A program made the position numbers and the translations under genes. From positions 124,001 through 188,000 of the forward strand of contig JAFVUV010000003.1 of NCBI GenBank assembly GCA_017502525.1: a stretch of DNA of 64,000 bases. Reading direction: 5' to 3'. Under the pieces are notes generated by a model. That model ran no database searches. It saw only the letters and a list, made by a program, of their open reading frames with translations, and was not told the DNA's origin. How positions within the stretch are numbered: position 1 is the first letter of the stretch; the number at the start of each line of letters is the position of its first letter. This document shows positions 40,430 through 50,363 of this stretch, in pieces. This stretch comes from Clostridia bacterium (GTDB lineage Bacteria; Bacillota; Clostridia; Christensenellales; Borkfalkiaceae).

Positions 40430-42658
40430 ATGAAAAAAAGTTTAAAATTAGTTGCAACGTTTTTATGTTTTGTTTTTTTAGTATTTTCTTGTTTTCTTTT
40501 ATATTATTTTTACATTACAAGTACCGTTAAATTAGATAAGAATAAACTTGTTAATTTAGAAAGGACAATTACCTTTTTAGATAGTGATGGAGCAGTTGTT
40601 GCCGAACAATCAGGTGGAATAATGGTAACGGAAATAGAAAATATTCCACCTCACGTTAAAAATGCGTTTATAGCTATTGAAGATAAACGTTTCTACGAAC
40701 ACAATGGCGTAGATTATAAAAGTATAGCAAGAGCAGTTGTAAATAACGTAAAAACTTTATCTTTTAAGGAAGGTGCTTCAACAATAAGCCAACAATTGAT
40801 AAAAAACACTCACCTTACAAACGAAAAAACTTTTCGGAGAAAAATTTTAGAATTTAAGCTAGCAAAAAAGTTAGAAAAAGCCTATACAAAAGACGAAATT
40901 TTACAAACATATTTAAACACGATATACTTTGGAGATGGCTGTTATGGAATAACGTCAGCAACAAGGCATTTTTTTAACAAGGATGTATCTGAATTAAACG
41001 TAAACGAAAGCGCTATGCTTGCAGGAATAATTAAAGCACCATCAACCTATTCTCCTATACACCATCCAACGAGAAGTAATAAAAGAAAAAATATAGTTTT
41101 AAGTGAAATGTATAAGCAAAAATATATTTCTGAAAAAGAATATTTGCAATTCAAAGATATTGATGTGGAAGTTCAAAATAACGTTGATAATAAATCAGAT
41201 TTTTTAAGTTTTGCAAATATTGAATTGTCAAAAATTATAAATGACTCACCCTATTTTGATAATAATATTAAAGTTAAAACTACACTTAGCGTTAAGTTGC
41301 AAGAAATAATTGATGAAGTTATAACAGATTATACTGATGACGTTAATGCGGAAAAATCAGTAATTTTATTAAATAAAAATGGTGAAGTTTTAGCGTATAA
41401 TTCTACTTGTGGCGACGTTAGGCGTCAATTAGGTTCAATAGTTAAACCGATTTTGGTTTATGCACCAGCAATAAATGAAGATATTGTTACGCAGTACACT
41501 TATGTGGAGGATGAAAAAACTAACTTTTCGGGATATTCTCCATCAAATTATAACGAAAAATATTATGGAAAAATCACGGTTAAAGAGGCTGTTGCGACAA
41601 GTTCTAACGTTTGCTCAGCAAAAATATTAAATTATTTAGGCGTTGAAAACGCATTAAAATACGCAAATAAAACGGATTTAACTTTTACTGAAAACGATAG
41701 AAATTTAAGTATAGCATTAGGCGCAAGTGAAAAAGGAGAAAAACTTTCAACAATTACAGTTTGTTACAATATTTTTAATAATAATGGCTTTTACACTTCT
41801 CCCTTATGCGTTAAAAGCATAACGGACAAAAATGACAAAATGCTATATAATAACTATCAAAAATCTACAAAATTAATTAATTCCGATACAGTTGAAATAA
41901 TGAATGAAATCTTAAAATCTACAGCAACCGACGGCACAGCTAAGAAATTATCTAGTTTAAATTTTGATTTATATGCTAAAACGGGCACGGTTGGTAATAA
42001 AAACGGAAATACAGACGCTTATGTAATTTCTTATAACAGCGAATATACTTTAGGAATTTGGCTTGGGAATAAATACGGTGAAGTTATGGGTAACGACGTC
42101 ACGGGCGGAACTATACCTTGCTTAATCGCACGCGAAATTTGGGGCAAGATTTATAAAGAAAAAAGTTGTCCACCACCTATTACTTCTAATACAAAATTAA
42201 ACGAAGTCAAATTGGATAAAATTTCATACGAGCAAGACGGGAAGTTTGTTTTAGCAGATGACAACGCACCTGAAAGATATGTTTTTCATGCAAAACTAAA
42301 GAGTAATTATATGCCAAAAATCAAATCGTCTAGATTTACAAAACCCGAAATAGATAGTTATACAATATCAATAGTAAATAACTGTGGAATTAAAATAGAA
42401 TTATGCCACGCAGAATATATTGATGCGTTGGTTTATAGGCTTGATGAAAAGAAAAATAAACTCGTTTTCAATACTGAAAACAACGTTTCAGCTTTTATTG
42501 ATAAAAATGTTACTTGTAATAAAATTTATCAATATATTATAATTCCATATTATAAAAGCGGGGATAAAATTTTTATGGGCAAAGAAATTTTAACGAAAAA
42601 AATAAAATCGCCAAACTTTGAGTTTGGCGAAAATTGGTGGGATAACGATTTTAATTAA
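40430..42658 (+). CDS. Class A penicillin-binding protein (transglycosylase/transpeptidase)
   Basis: A bifunctional peptidoglycan synthase of 742 residues. An N-terminal membrane anchor (about 8-30) is followed by a GT51 domain with catalytic Glu84 in IAIEDKRFYEH, then GASTISQQLIKN and QTYLNTIYFGDGCYGI. The transpeptidase motifs are Ser336-IVK (SxxK), SSN at 391-393 and KTG at 517-519. The last 140 residues form a beta-rich extracellular tail. No Shine-Dalgarno sequence is seen; CATACT at 40416-40421 may be a -10 box. It is convergent with thiI. Confidence 0.93.
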   Translation: MKKSLKLVATFLCFVFLVFSCFLLYYFYITSTVKLDKNKLVNLERTITFLDSDGAVVAEQSGGIMVTEIENIPPHVKNAFIAIEDKRFYEHNGVDYKSIARAVVNNVKTLSFKEGASTISQQLIKNTHLTNEKTFRRKILEFKLAKKLEKAYTKDEILQTYLNTIYFGDGCYGITSATRHFFNKDVSELNVNESAMLAGIIKAPSTYSPIHHPTRSNKRKNIVLSEMYKQKYISEKEYLQFKDIDVEVQNNVDNKSDFLSFANIELSKIINDSPYFDNNIKVKTTLSVKLQEIIDEVITDYTDDVNAEKSVILLNKNGEVLAYNSTCGDVRRQLGSIVKPILVYAPAINEDIVTQYTYVEDEKTNFSGYSPSNYNEKYYGKITVKEAVATSSNVCSAKILNYLGVENALKYANKTDLTFTENDRNLSIALGASEKGEKLSTITVCYNIFNNNGFYTSPLCVKSITDKNDKMLYNNYQKSTKLINSDTVEIMNEILKSTATDGTAKKLSSLNFDLYAKTGTVGNKNGNTDAYVISYNSEYTLGIWLGNKYGEVMGNDVTGGTIPCLIAREIWGKIYKEKSCPPPITSNTKLNEVKLDKISYEQDGKFVLADDNAPERYVFHAKLKSNYMPKIKSSRFTKPEIDSYTISIVNNCGIKIELCHAEYIDALVYRLDEKKNKLVFNTENNVSAFIDKNVTCNKIYQYIIIPYYKSGDKIFMGKEILTKKIKSPNFEFGENWWDNDFN
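42602..42629 (-). terminator. Terminator of the thiI operon lying inside the PBP gene
   Basis: Perfect arms CGCCAAACT and AGTTTGGCG (42609-42629); on the minus strand a T-rich tail follows. It lies in the last 60 bases of the opposite-strand PBP coding region. Confidence 0.65.
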
Positions 42659-42665
42659 AAATTAA

Positions 42666-43823
42666 TTATAAAACGTATTTTTCAATTTTAGTAAATGCTT
42701 CAGCAATTAAGCCTTCAACGTCTAACTTGCTTTCAGCTTTAATTACCCTATCGAGATTTGGCTTAATTGCTGGGAATTTTGGCAAGAAAACGGTACAACA
42801 ATCTTCGTATGGTAAAATTGACGTTTCATAAGTATCAATTTTTCTTGCAATTTCTATTATGTCTATTTTATCGAACATGATAAGCGGACGCAAAACAGGC
42901 ATAGTAACCACAGAATTTGACGAAGTGATACTTTCAATAGTTTGGCTTGCAACCTGTCCTAAACTTTCACCCGTGATAATTGCTTGACAATTTTGTTGTT
43001 TTGCAAGTCTTTCTGCAATTCTCATCATAAATCTACGCATCAAAGTTATCATAAATTCTTCGGGACATTTTTCGTGAATTGCTTCTTGAATATGAGTAAA
43101 TGACACAACGTATAGGTTAATTCCCCCGTTATATTCGCCAACCTTTTTAGTAAGTTCAATAACTTTTTCTTTTGCAGCCTCGCCCGTATATGGAAAACTG
43201 TGAAAATGTATGCAATCAAGTTTCATACCTCTTTTTGCCGTTAAATAACCCGCCACGGGGCTATCAATGCCACCTGAGATTAAAAGCATGCCTTTGCCTG
43301 CAGAACCTACCGGCATACCACTTATACACTGAACGGTATCGGAGTAAATAAAAGTTTTTCCGTCTTCTCTAATATCAACGTTAACAACAAAATCAGGATT
43401 TTTAACGTCAACTTTTAATTGTTTAGGATAGGTTTCAAGAATTTTTCCGCCTAAAAGCATTGATGCTTCCATAGAACTTGGCGAAAAGCTTTTATCAGCA
43501 CGATTTGTTGCTACTTTAAACGTGCCCTCTTTTTCTTTACAAAGTTCTAAAACCGCTTGTTCAATTTGAGTGAAATCATTATCAACGACTAAAGCCGGAC
43601 TAAAAGTATGAATACCCGCTATCTTTTTTAATTTTTCACAAATTATTTCGTAATCGTTTTCATCAAAATCTTCTATTAGGTATCTACTGTGCATTGTGGT
43701 AAAAGTGCAATTAATATCCTTTGTAGAACGTTTAATGTTTTCTTTTAAAAGCTTTTCAAAAAAGCCACGGTTTTTTCCTTTTAAGTGTATTTCACAATAT
43801 CTGATTATTATTGCTGTTTTCAT
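42666..43823 (-). CDS. thiI: tRNA 4-thiouridine synthase ThiI
   Basis: 385 residues: an N-terminal ferredoxin-like and THUMP RNA-binding region (about 1-165) and a PP-loop adenylation domain with LLISGGIDSPVAGYL (about 180-195). There is no C-terminal rhodanese domain, as usual in Firmicutes, so sulfur should be handed over by the cysteine desulfurase whose gene overlaps it by 4 bases upstream. It makes s4U8 in tRNA and may also serve thiamine synthesis. Confidence 0.94.
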   Translation of the reverse strand: MKTAIIIRYCEIHLKGKNRGFFEKLLKENIKRSTKDINCTFTTMHSRYLIEDFDENDYEIICEKLKKIAGIHTFSPALVVDNDFTQIEQAVLELCKEKEGTFKVATNRADKSFSPSSMEASMLLGGKILETYPKQLKVDVKNPDFVVNVDIREDGKTFIYSDTVQCISGMPVGSAGKGMLLISGGIDSPVAGYLTAKRGMKLDCIHFHSFPYTGEAAKEKVIELTKKVGEYNGGINLYVVSFTHIQEAIHEKCPEEFMITLMRRFMMRIAERLAKQQNCQAIITGESLGQVASQTIESITSSNSVVTMPVLRPLIMFDKIDIIEIARKIDTYETSILPYEDCCTVFLPKFPAIKPNLDRVIKAESKLDVEGLIAEAFTKIEKYVL

Positions 43824-44944
43824 TTGTTCATAATTCCTTTTAATTTATATGCAACTTGATTTATTTTTTCTACGGCTATATTTGCTTCATCTAACGTGCT
43901 TTCTGTTGAAAAACTAAGTCTTAATACACCATCTAAAATATTGGGTGTATAACCACACGCTTCTAATACTCTACTATATCTATTTTTTGATGAACACGCA
44001 GAACCGTTACCTATTACAATATCAAACTCTTCTAACGAGTGCATAATTACTTCGCCACGTAATCCGATTGCTGAGACAGATAAAATATACGGACTTGAAT
44101 TTTCACCTGAAATGATTTTAAATATTGTTTTATCTAAATTATTTATAAAATAATTTTTAATTTGTGTTATTTTAGAGTAGTTTTCTTTAATTAACGAGTA
44201 TTTTTCTTCGCCAGCATATTGGAAAACTTTTATACCGAAAACGTTTTCTGTTCCGCTTCTTAAACCACCCTCTTGTCCACCGCCAATTATTAACGGTGCA
44301 ACGTTTAGATTCTTTTTTCTAATTAATGCACCAACGCCTTTTAATCCGTTAATTTTATGCGCGCTAATCGAATAAAGGTCAACGTCTTGTGAAAGTCTAT
44401 ACGGCAATTTACCGTACGCTTGAACACCATCAACGTGAAAAACTATTTTATTATTTATTGTTTTAATTTTTTTTGCAATAGCATTTACGTCGTTAATTGC
44501 GCCAGTTTCATTATTAACGTGAACAATTGAGACGAAATCAACATTATTATTTTGTACAAAATCAAAAAGTTCTTCAGTATTTACGCTACCATCAGCGTTT
44601 AAATCTATAAATTCAACCTTTTGACCGTTATTTTTTAATTCTAAGAAACTTTTATAAACTGCCGCGTGTTCACCTTTATCGGTGACAAAAAGTCCACGTT
44701 TAACGGTGCGCAAAATTGCGGTGTTATCACTTTCAGAGCCACACGAAGTAAAGATAACTTCATGAGAAGTCGAGCCCAAATTTTTTAAAATTGATTGCTT
44801 TGCTTCTTTAATGTGTTGCGCACATTTTAACCCACCTGAATATAAACCGGATGGATTAAAAAAATATTCACTATTATATATTTGCGCTTTATTTAACGCA
44901 GTTGTTGACGGCTTTGTAGTTGCCGCGTTGTCTAAATAAATCAT
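43820..44944 (-). CDS. Cysteine desulfurase (NifZ/IscS family)
   Basis: A PLP enzyme of 374 residues that takes sulfur from cysteine. The start MIYLDNAATTKPS is typical. The PLP lysine is in SISAHKINGLKGVGAL and the persulfide cysteine in GNGSACSSK. ATGA overlap with thiI indicates the NifZ-ThiI pair of Firmicutes dedicated to tRNA thiolation rather than general iron-sulfur assembly; this is inferred from pairing. Confidence 0.93.
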   Translation of the reverse strand: MIYLDNAATTKPSTTALNKAQIYNSEYFFNPSGLYSGGLKCAQHIKEAKQSILKNLGSTSHEVIFTSCGSESDNTAILRTVKRGLFVTDKGEHAAVYKSFLELKNNGQKVEFIDLNADGSVNTEELFDFVQNNNVDFVSIVHVNNETGAINDVNAIAKKIKTINNKIVFHVDGVQAYGKLPYRLSQDVDLYSISAHKINGLKGVGALIRKKNLNVAPLIIGGGQEGGLRSGTENVFGIKVFQYAGEEKYSLIKENYSKITQIKNYFINNLDKTIFKIISGENSSPYILSVSAIGLRGEVIMHSLEEFDIVIGNGSACSSKNRYSRVLEACGYTPNILDGVLRLSFSTESTLDEANIAVEKINQVAYKLKGIMNK

Positions 44945-44949
44945 TTAAA

Positions 44950-45552
44950 TTATCTCTTATTAATTTCTTTTAGATATTCATCGTCAATTATACCTTTATT
45001 GGCGAATTTCAATATATTTACTATAAACGTTTCCGTGCATTCAAGAACGTAAAGTGTCTTTACTGCATCTTTATTAACAACTAAATAAAAGAACTCTTTT
45101 CCCTCAGACGCGATATTATTGGACGTTAAAATCATTTTATCTATTCCGGTCATAACAGAATATTTTTCATAAACTTCACTACCATATTTGCCTAATTTTT
45201 CTATATCGGAACTGTCGAATTTTGCAATAAATTTTCTTTTAATATTTTTAATAACTTTTGAAAACCTAATAGAACCACTTACAAAAGTATAATCATAATC
45301 AACGTAAAATTTATTTTTCATACGCCCTAAAAACAAGCCTGAGCAGAAAAAAATCACAGCGGGAATTAGTACAAATATTAAATTTAGTATAATATTTCCT
45401 GAAAACAACTTAAAAAACCAAAAAACAATAAATAACCAAAATCCAAAAATAACGTAAGATAAAATAGATAAAATTTTAAAAACGTTATATTTTAACTTAG
45501 CAGTCCCTTGTTCTTGTATAAGCGATGATTCTTCGTAAAAAACTTCTTTCAT
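44950..45552 (-). CDS. Membrane protein of unknown function
   Basis: 200 residues with two membrane helices (about residues 27-52 and 55-78) followed by a soluble cytoplasmic domain. That domain has the stretch YDYTFVSGSIRFSKVIKNIKRK, read in two parts, and a mixed alpha/beta pattern that could be a PH-like fold. I recall comparable proteins in Clostridia (possibly DUF6106) but am not certain. It lies between mutS2 and the cysteine desulfurase with 5 bases to the latter, so it is co-transcribed. No function is inferred. Confidence 0.75.
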   Translation of the reverse strand: MKEVFYEESSLIQEQGTAKLKYNVFKILSILSYVIFGFWLFIVFWFFKLFSGNIILNLIFVLIPAVIFFCSGLFLGRMKNKFYVDYDYTFVSGSIRFSKVIKNIKRKFIAKFDSSDIEKLGKYGSEVYEKYSVMTGIDKMILTSNNIASEGKEFFYLVVNKDAVKTLYVLECTETFIVNILKFANKGIIDDEYLKEINKR

Positions 45553-45589
45553 ATTAACTCCATTTTAACATAGTGAGAAATAAATACAA

Positions 45590-47953
45590 TTATTTTAATT
45601 TAATTATAGTAACGCCGTTTTCCCCTTCACCGTATTTACCACGCCTAAATTCACTAACGTTTTTGTCAGTTTTAAGGTAATCTCTAATACTCTTAAGTAA
45701 TATACCTTCACCAACGCCGTGAATAACTTTTAACTCTTCAATATTGTTTATAACGCCTTGGTCTATAAAATTTTTAACTTCATCTATCGCTTCAAGCGAA
45801 GTTTTTCCTATAACGTTAATTTCAGTTTTTGGCAAGTCTCCACGTGTGTTCTTAAATATTTTAATTTTTTCAGTAGATTGTTTTGGTGGCTCTGAATTAT
45901 AAATATCCTTGTATTTTATAACAGTTTTAACGCTTCCAAATGCAACTTCTGCTTCCTTTTTACTTGGTTTAACGGCTATAATTTGCGCAAACGCGCCCAA
46001 AGACTTAACGTAAACCTTGTTACCTACTTTTATTTCGTTATCTTTAGCAGAAATTAATTCAAGTGGTTGATTTTCATTATCGAAGTCTAAATATCTACTG
46101 TTTTTAAGTCTATTTTTCAATTCACTAGCTCTAAAGACCTCTTTACTTTCTAAACCAACCGTTTTTAAGATGTTCTTCAATTCGTCTATAATTTCTTCGG
46201 CTTCCGAAAGCTTATCAGCAACGATACGTTTGGTCTCGTGTTTAGCGTTTTGATATATTTTTTCGCGCTCTTTTATTATAAGCTCTTTTTCTTGCTTGAT
46301 TTTTTGCAGTTCGTTTTCCTTTTCAGTTTTAACAAGTTCTAACTCGGTAGACAATCTTTCACTTTCTCTACGACTAAGTTCTGCTTTTTTTAAAACTAAT
46401 TCAAAACTAACTTTATCTTGCGATAAGTTTGATAAAGCATCAACTATAATACTTTCATCAAGTCCTAAAGTTTTAGCAATATCTATCGCATTAGAGCTAC
46501 CTGGAATACCTACGTTTAATTTATACATAGGCTTAAGCGTGTTGGCATCAAATTCCATTGATGCGTTTTCAATTTTATCACATTCAACTGCAAATTCTTT
46601 AAGTTTTGAATAGTGAGTAGTTATAATACCAAAGCAGTTTGAATCTAACAGTTTTTTTATAATTGCTAAAGCGAGCGCACTACCTTCTTCAGGGTCTGTA
46701 CCAGCCCCAATTTCATCAAGTAAAACTAAACTTTTTTCGTCAACGTTGTTAATTATACTAATGATATTTTTAATATGCGAAGAAAAAGTCGATAAGCTTT
46801 GTTCAATACTCTGTTCGTCACCTATATCGCAATAAACGTTAGAAAATACAGAAATTATGCTATCATCTTCTGCAGGAATATATAAACCGCTCATTACCAT
46901 AACTGCAAATAGACCAACCAGTTTAAGAGTTACCGTTTTACCACCCGTATTAGGCCCAGAAATTAAAAGAAAATTATAATTTTCACCAAGATTTATTGTT
47001 ACGGGAACTACAACTTCCTTTTTGATAAGCGGATGTCTGCCCTTATTTATTTTAACTATTCCTTTGTTGTTTATAACGGGTCTAGTGCATTTATTTTTGA
47101 AAGAATATTCCGCTCTAGCAAAGCAATTATCTAATTCAATTAAGTTTTCAGCATTATATCTTAACGCGTCAGACATATACGAAACTTTTGATGATAACTC
47201 TGCTAAAATTCTATGAATTTCTTCAGTCTCATCAAAAATTGCACGTTTTAGGTCGTTGTTTAGTTCCATAACGTGCTCGGGCTCGATAAACACAGTCGCC
47301 CCTGAAGACGACTGGTCGTGGATAAACCCTTTAACAAAACTTCTATACTCGCTTTTAACAGGAACGACGTATCGGTCTTGGCGCATCGTAACAACACTGT
47401 CTTGTAAATATTTGCTAAGCCCACCACGCATATATGAATTAAGTTCGGCTCTAATTTTAGCGTTAATATTGTTTATTTGGCGTCTGATTGCATATAATTT
47501 AGGTGAAGCATTATCACTAATTTCATCAACCGAGATAATTTTATCTGTAATTTCCTTTTCAAATTCCGCATCAACGAAGAGTCTACTAGTGATTTCTTTA
47601 ATTAAACTTAAACTTTCATCGTTAACCGTTTGAATAGAAGCTTTTGCAATTCTTGCACTTTTTAAATTTGATGCAACTTTTAATAATTCAGCATTATTAA
47701 GAGTACTGCCTATATCCACGCGTTTCAACTCATCCGAAATATCATCAAAATAATAAACGCCACCCGTACTATAAGTGTATAAATATTTATAGGCCTCTTC
47801 GGTTTTTTTAATTAAATTTTCGACTTCAGAAAGGATAGTTAAAGGCGCGAAAGAAACGAGCTGTTCTTTCGTTTGATTTAATACGGCATAATTACTTACG
47901 TCGTTCATAATTTTATCGTATTCAATTGCTTTTAACGTTTTTTCTGAAATCAT
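45590..47953 (-). CDS. mutS2: MutS2 (recombination suppressor/ribosome collision endonuclease)
   Basis: 787 residues. The core and lever region lacks the MutS mismatch-binding domain. The ATPase shows LISGPNTGGKTVTLK, LVLLDEIGAGTDPEEGSALA and GIITTHYSKLKEFA. A long coiled coil (about 510-600) leads to a KOW-like region and a C-terminal Smr nuclease domain (TEINVIGKTSLEAIDEVKNF, then KVIHGVGEGILLKSIRDYL). In Bacillus MutS2 splits collided ribosomes and affects recombination. Confidence 0.95.
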   Translation of the reverse strand: MISEKTLKAIEYDKIMNDVSNYAVLNQTKEQLVSFAPLTILSEVENLIKKTEEAYKYLYTYSTGGVYYFDDISDELKRVDIGSTLNNAELLKVASNLKSARIAKASIQTVNDESLSLIKEITSRLFVDAEFEKEITDKIISVDEISDNASPKLYAIRRQINNINAKIRAELNSYMRGGLSKYLQDSVVTMRQDRYVVPVKSEYRSFVKGFIHDQSSSGATVFIEPEHVMELNNDLKRAIFDETEEIHRILAELSSKVSYMSDALRYNAENLIELDNCFARAEYSFKNKCTRPVINNKGIVKINKGRHPLIKKEVVVPVTINLGENYNFLLISGPNTGGKTVTLKLVGLFAVMVMSGLYIPAEDDSIISVFSNVYCDIGDEQSIEQSLSTFSSHIKNIISIINNVDEKSLVLLDEIGAGTDPEEGSALALAIIKKLLDSNCFGIITTHYSKLKEFAVECDKIENASMEFDANTLKPMYKLNVGIPGSSNAIDIAKTLGLDESIIVDALSNLSQDKVSFELVLKKAELSRRESERLSTELELVKTEKENELQKIKQEKELIIKEREKIYQNAKHETKRIVADKLSEAEEIIDELKNILKTVGLESKEVFRASELKNRLKNSRYLDFDNENQPLELISAKDNEIKVGNKVYVKSLGAFAQIIAVKPSKKEAEVAFGSVKTVIKYKDIYNSEPPKQSTEKIKIFKNTRGDLPKTEINVIGKTSLEAIDEVKNFIDQGVINNIEELKVIHGVGEGILLKSIRDYLKTDKNVSEFRRGKYGEGENGVTIIKLK

Positions 47954-47959
47954 AAATAA

Positions 47960-50359
47960 CTATCTTAATTCTGCGTTTAATTGTGTTCTTAATTCTTTTA
48001 ATATATTTTGAATATTTACATCAATTTCTTCAACGTTTAACGTTCTATCGTAACTAATAAAAATCAAGTTAAACGCCATACTCTTTTTACCCTTTCCAAC
48101 TTGTTCGCCACGATAAATATCAAATAACGAAACGTCATCCAAATTTTGTCCACCCGCATTTTTAATGCACTTAATTATTGAAGCACAAGCAATTTCTTCA
48201 TCAACAATAACAGCAAGGTCTCTTTCAACAATAGGATATTTTGAAATAGGCTTAAAAATAATTTTATCGTTAAAATATTTTTTAAGTTCACTATAATAAA
48301 TTTCCCCACCAAAAACGGGTTTATCAGAGTCTAATTCATTTAGTACGTTTGGATGAATTTGTCCAATGTAACCAATCGTTACGCCGTTAATTAATATATC
48401 TGCAGAACGAGTAGGATGTAAGAATTTTTTATCGGAACGAACGTATTCAATGTCAACGCCATTACAAAAATTATTTAAAATTCCTTCTACCACGCCTTTA
48501 GCCGTAAAGAAATCTTCTTTTTCTCCAAAAGTAACAAATGAAAGAACTTCGTTTTCTACCGGTAAATCGCTGCTTGTGTCGGTAGGATTATATACTTTTG
48601 CAAATTCAAAAAGTTTACCTTCAAAATTCTTTCTAGCAATATTATAACAAGCGGCGCGAACTGCCGACGGAATCAAGGAAGTTCTCATAACGGCTAAATC
48701 TTCACCTAGTGGATTCAATAATTTGATAAATTTATACTTATTAGAGGTTTTATCCAAATTGAATAAATCGTATTCTTTTTCAGAAACGAAAGAATAACTT
48801 AACATTTCATTAAAGCCGTAACCGATTAATAAATCTTTAAGTTTTTCGATTTTCTTTTGTTCGTCGTTTAATCCACCGTTAGTAATTGACGAAGTTTTCA
48901 ATAAAGTAGGTTCAATATGGTCATATCCGTATTCCCTAATAATTTCTTCAGCTATATCGGGGTAACTTTCCATATCTTCTCTATAAAGAGGTACTGTAAC
49001 GCTTATATCATCTCCCTTTACTACCGTCTTAAAATCAAGCCTGTTCAGTATATCGATTATTGTTTTTTCGGGTACGTCAATACCTAAAACGGCATTAATT
49101 TTAGAAATTTTAGTGTTGATAACTTTATTTTTAATTTCTTCAGCACAAATATCGTAATTATCACAAGAAATTTTACCGCAATCAAGTTGCTCTATAAGGT
49201 TAAGCGCGCGATTTAGACCAAGCTCAACGGAGTAATAATCGACACCTTTTTCATACCTTGAAGACGAGTCAGTTCTTTGCCCTAACGCTTTTGACGTTTT
49301 TCTAACGTTATCTCTTGCGAATTTAGCACACTCAAACACTACTTTTTTAGTCGTAGATTTAATTTCACTATTGAGTCCGCCCATAATACCCGCAAGTGCA
49401 ACGGGTTTATCTTTATCGCAAATAACTAAATTTTCACAATTTAGTGCGAATTCTTTTTCATCTAAGGTAATGATTTTTTCGTTTTCTTTTGCTCTTCTAA
49501 TTACGATTTCGCTTCCACTTAAATCAGCTAAGTCAAATGCGTGCATCGGTTGACCTATTTCAAGTAAAACGAAATTAGTAATATCAACGATATTGTTAAT
49601 AGAGCGTAAACCCATTGAAGAAAGTCTTCTCTTTAACCAACGCGGAGATTGTCCTAATTTAATGTCTGAAACGTATTTTGCCATATATCTAGGGCATAAA
49701 TCTAACGCTTCATTAGTAACTTTAACCGTATTTAGCGTGGACAATTCTTTACAAACTGAATAGTCGATAGAGGGCATTTTTAAAGGTTGTCCAAGAACTG
49801 CGGCAACTTCTCTTGCTAAACCTAAAATAGATTGACAATCAGGACGATTTGCAGTTACGTTTATGTCAAACATAACGTCTTCTAATTCAAGCAATTCTTT
49901 CACTTCAACGCCAAGAGGAAAGTCTTTGTCTAATATCAAAATACCATTAACAGATGCGCCTTCATACCAATCGTCGTTTATACCTAATTCTTCCCCACTA
50001 CAAAACATTCCGTAAGAAGGTAATCCGCGTAATTGTCCATTATAAATTTTTTCGCCATTATTAAGAGTAGAATTATCTAAAGCAACGGGAACAATTGCAC
50101 CTTCAAATATATTTGTTGCTGCGGTTATAATTTGTAATTTGCCAAATTTACCTGCGTCAACTTGGGTTACGGAAAGTTTATCTGCATTTGGGTGCTTTTC
50201 GATTTTTTCAATTTTACACGTTACAATTCTTTCAATATGTTTTGCAACGTAAGTCATTTCTTCAACTTCAAAACCGCAAGAGAATAATTTATCTTTCAAT
50301 TCTTCCGCAGTACAATTTATATCAACGTAATCTTTTAACCAAGAGAGTGGTGCTTTCAT
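47960..50359 (-). CDS. pheT: Phenylalanyl-tRNA synthetase beta subunit
   Basis: 799 residues. An N-terminal tRNA-binding (EMAP-like) domain (about 40-150, VTCKIEKIEKHPNADKL), B3/B4 editing domain (about 210-360), B5 domain (about 400-470), a catalytic-like core and a C-terminal anticodon-binding domain (KPISKYPIVERDLAVIVDEEI). Full length. It lies 4 bases after pheS under the T-box leader. Confidence 0.96.
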   Translation of the reverse strand: MKAPLSWLKDYVDINCTAEELKDKLFSCGFEVEEMTYVAKHIERIVTCKIEKIEKHPNADKLSVTQVDAGKFGKLQIITAATNIFEGAIVPVALDNSTLNNGEKIYNGQLRGLPSYGMFCSGEELGINDDWYEGASVNGILILDKDFPLGVEVKELLELEDVMFDINVTANRPDCQSILGLAREVAAVLGQPLKMPSIDYSVCKELSTLNTVKVTNEALDLCPRYMAKYVSDIKLGQSPRWLKRRLSSMGLRSINNIVDITNFVLLEIGQPMHAFDLADLSGSEIVIRRAKENEKIITLDEKEFALNCENLVICDKDKPVALAGIMGGLNSEIKSTTKKVVFECAKFARDNVRKTSKALGQRTDSSSRYEKGVDYYSVELGLNRALNLIEQLDCGKISCDNYDICAEEIKNKVINTKISKINAVLGIDVPEKTIIDILNRLDFKTVVKGDDISVTVPLYREDMESYPDIAEEIIREYGYDHIEPTLLKTSSITNGGLNDEQKKIEKLKDLLIGYGFNEMLSYSFVSEKEYDLFNLDKTSNKYKFIKLLNPLGEDLAVMRTSLIPSAVRAACYNIARKNFEGKLFEFAKVYNPTDTSSDLPVENEVLSFVTFGEKEDFFTAKGVVEGILNNFCNGVDIEYVRSDKKFLHPTRSADILINGVTIGYIGQIHPNVLNELDSDKPVFGGEIYYSELKKYFNDKIIFKPISKYPIVERDLAVIVDEEIACASIIKCIKNAGGQNLDDVSLFDIYRGEQVGKGKKSMAFNLIFISYDRTLNVEEIDVNIQNILKELRTQLNAELR

Positions 50360-50363
50360 TATC

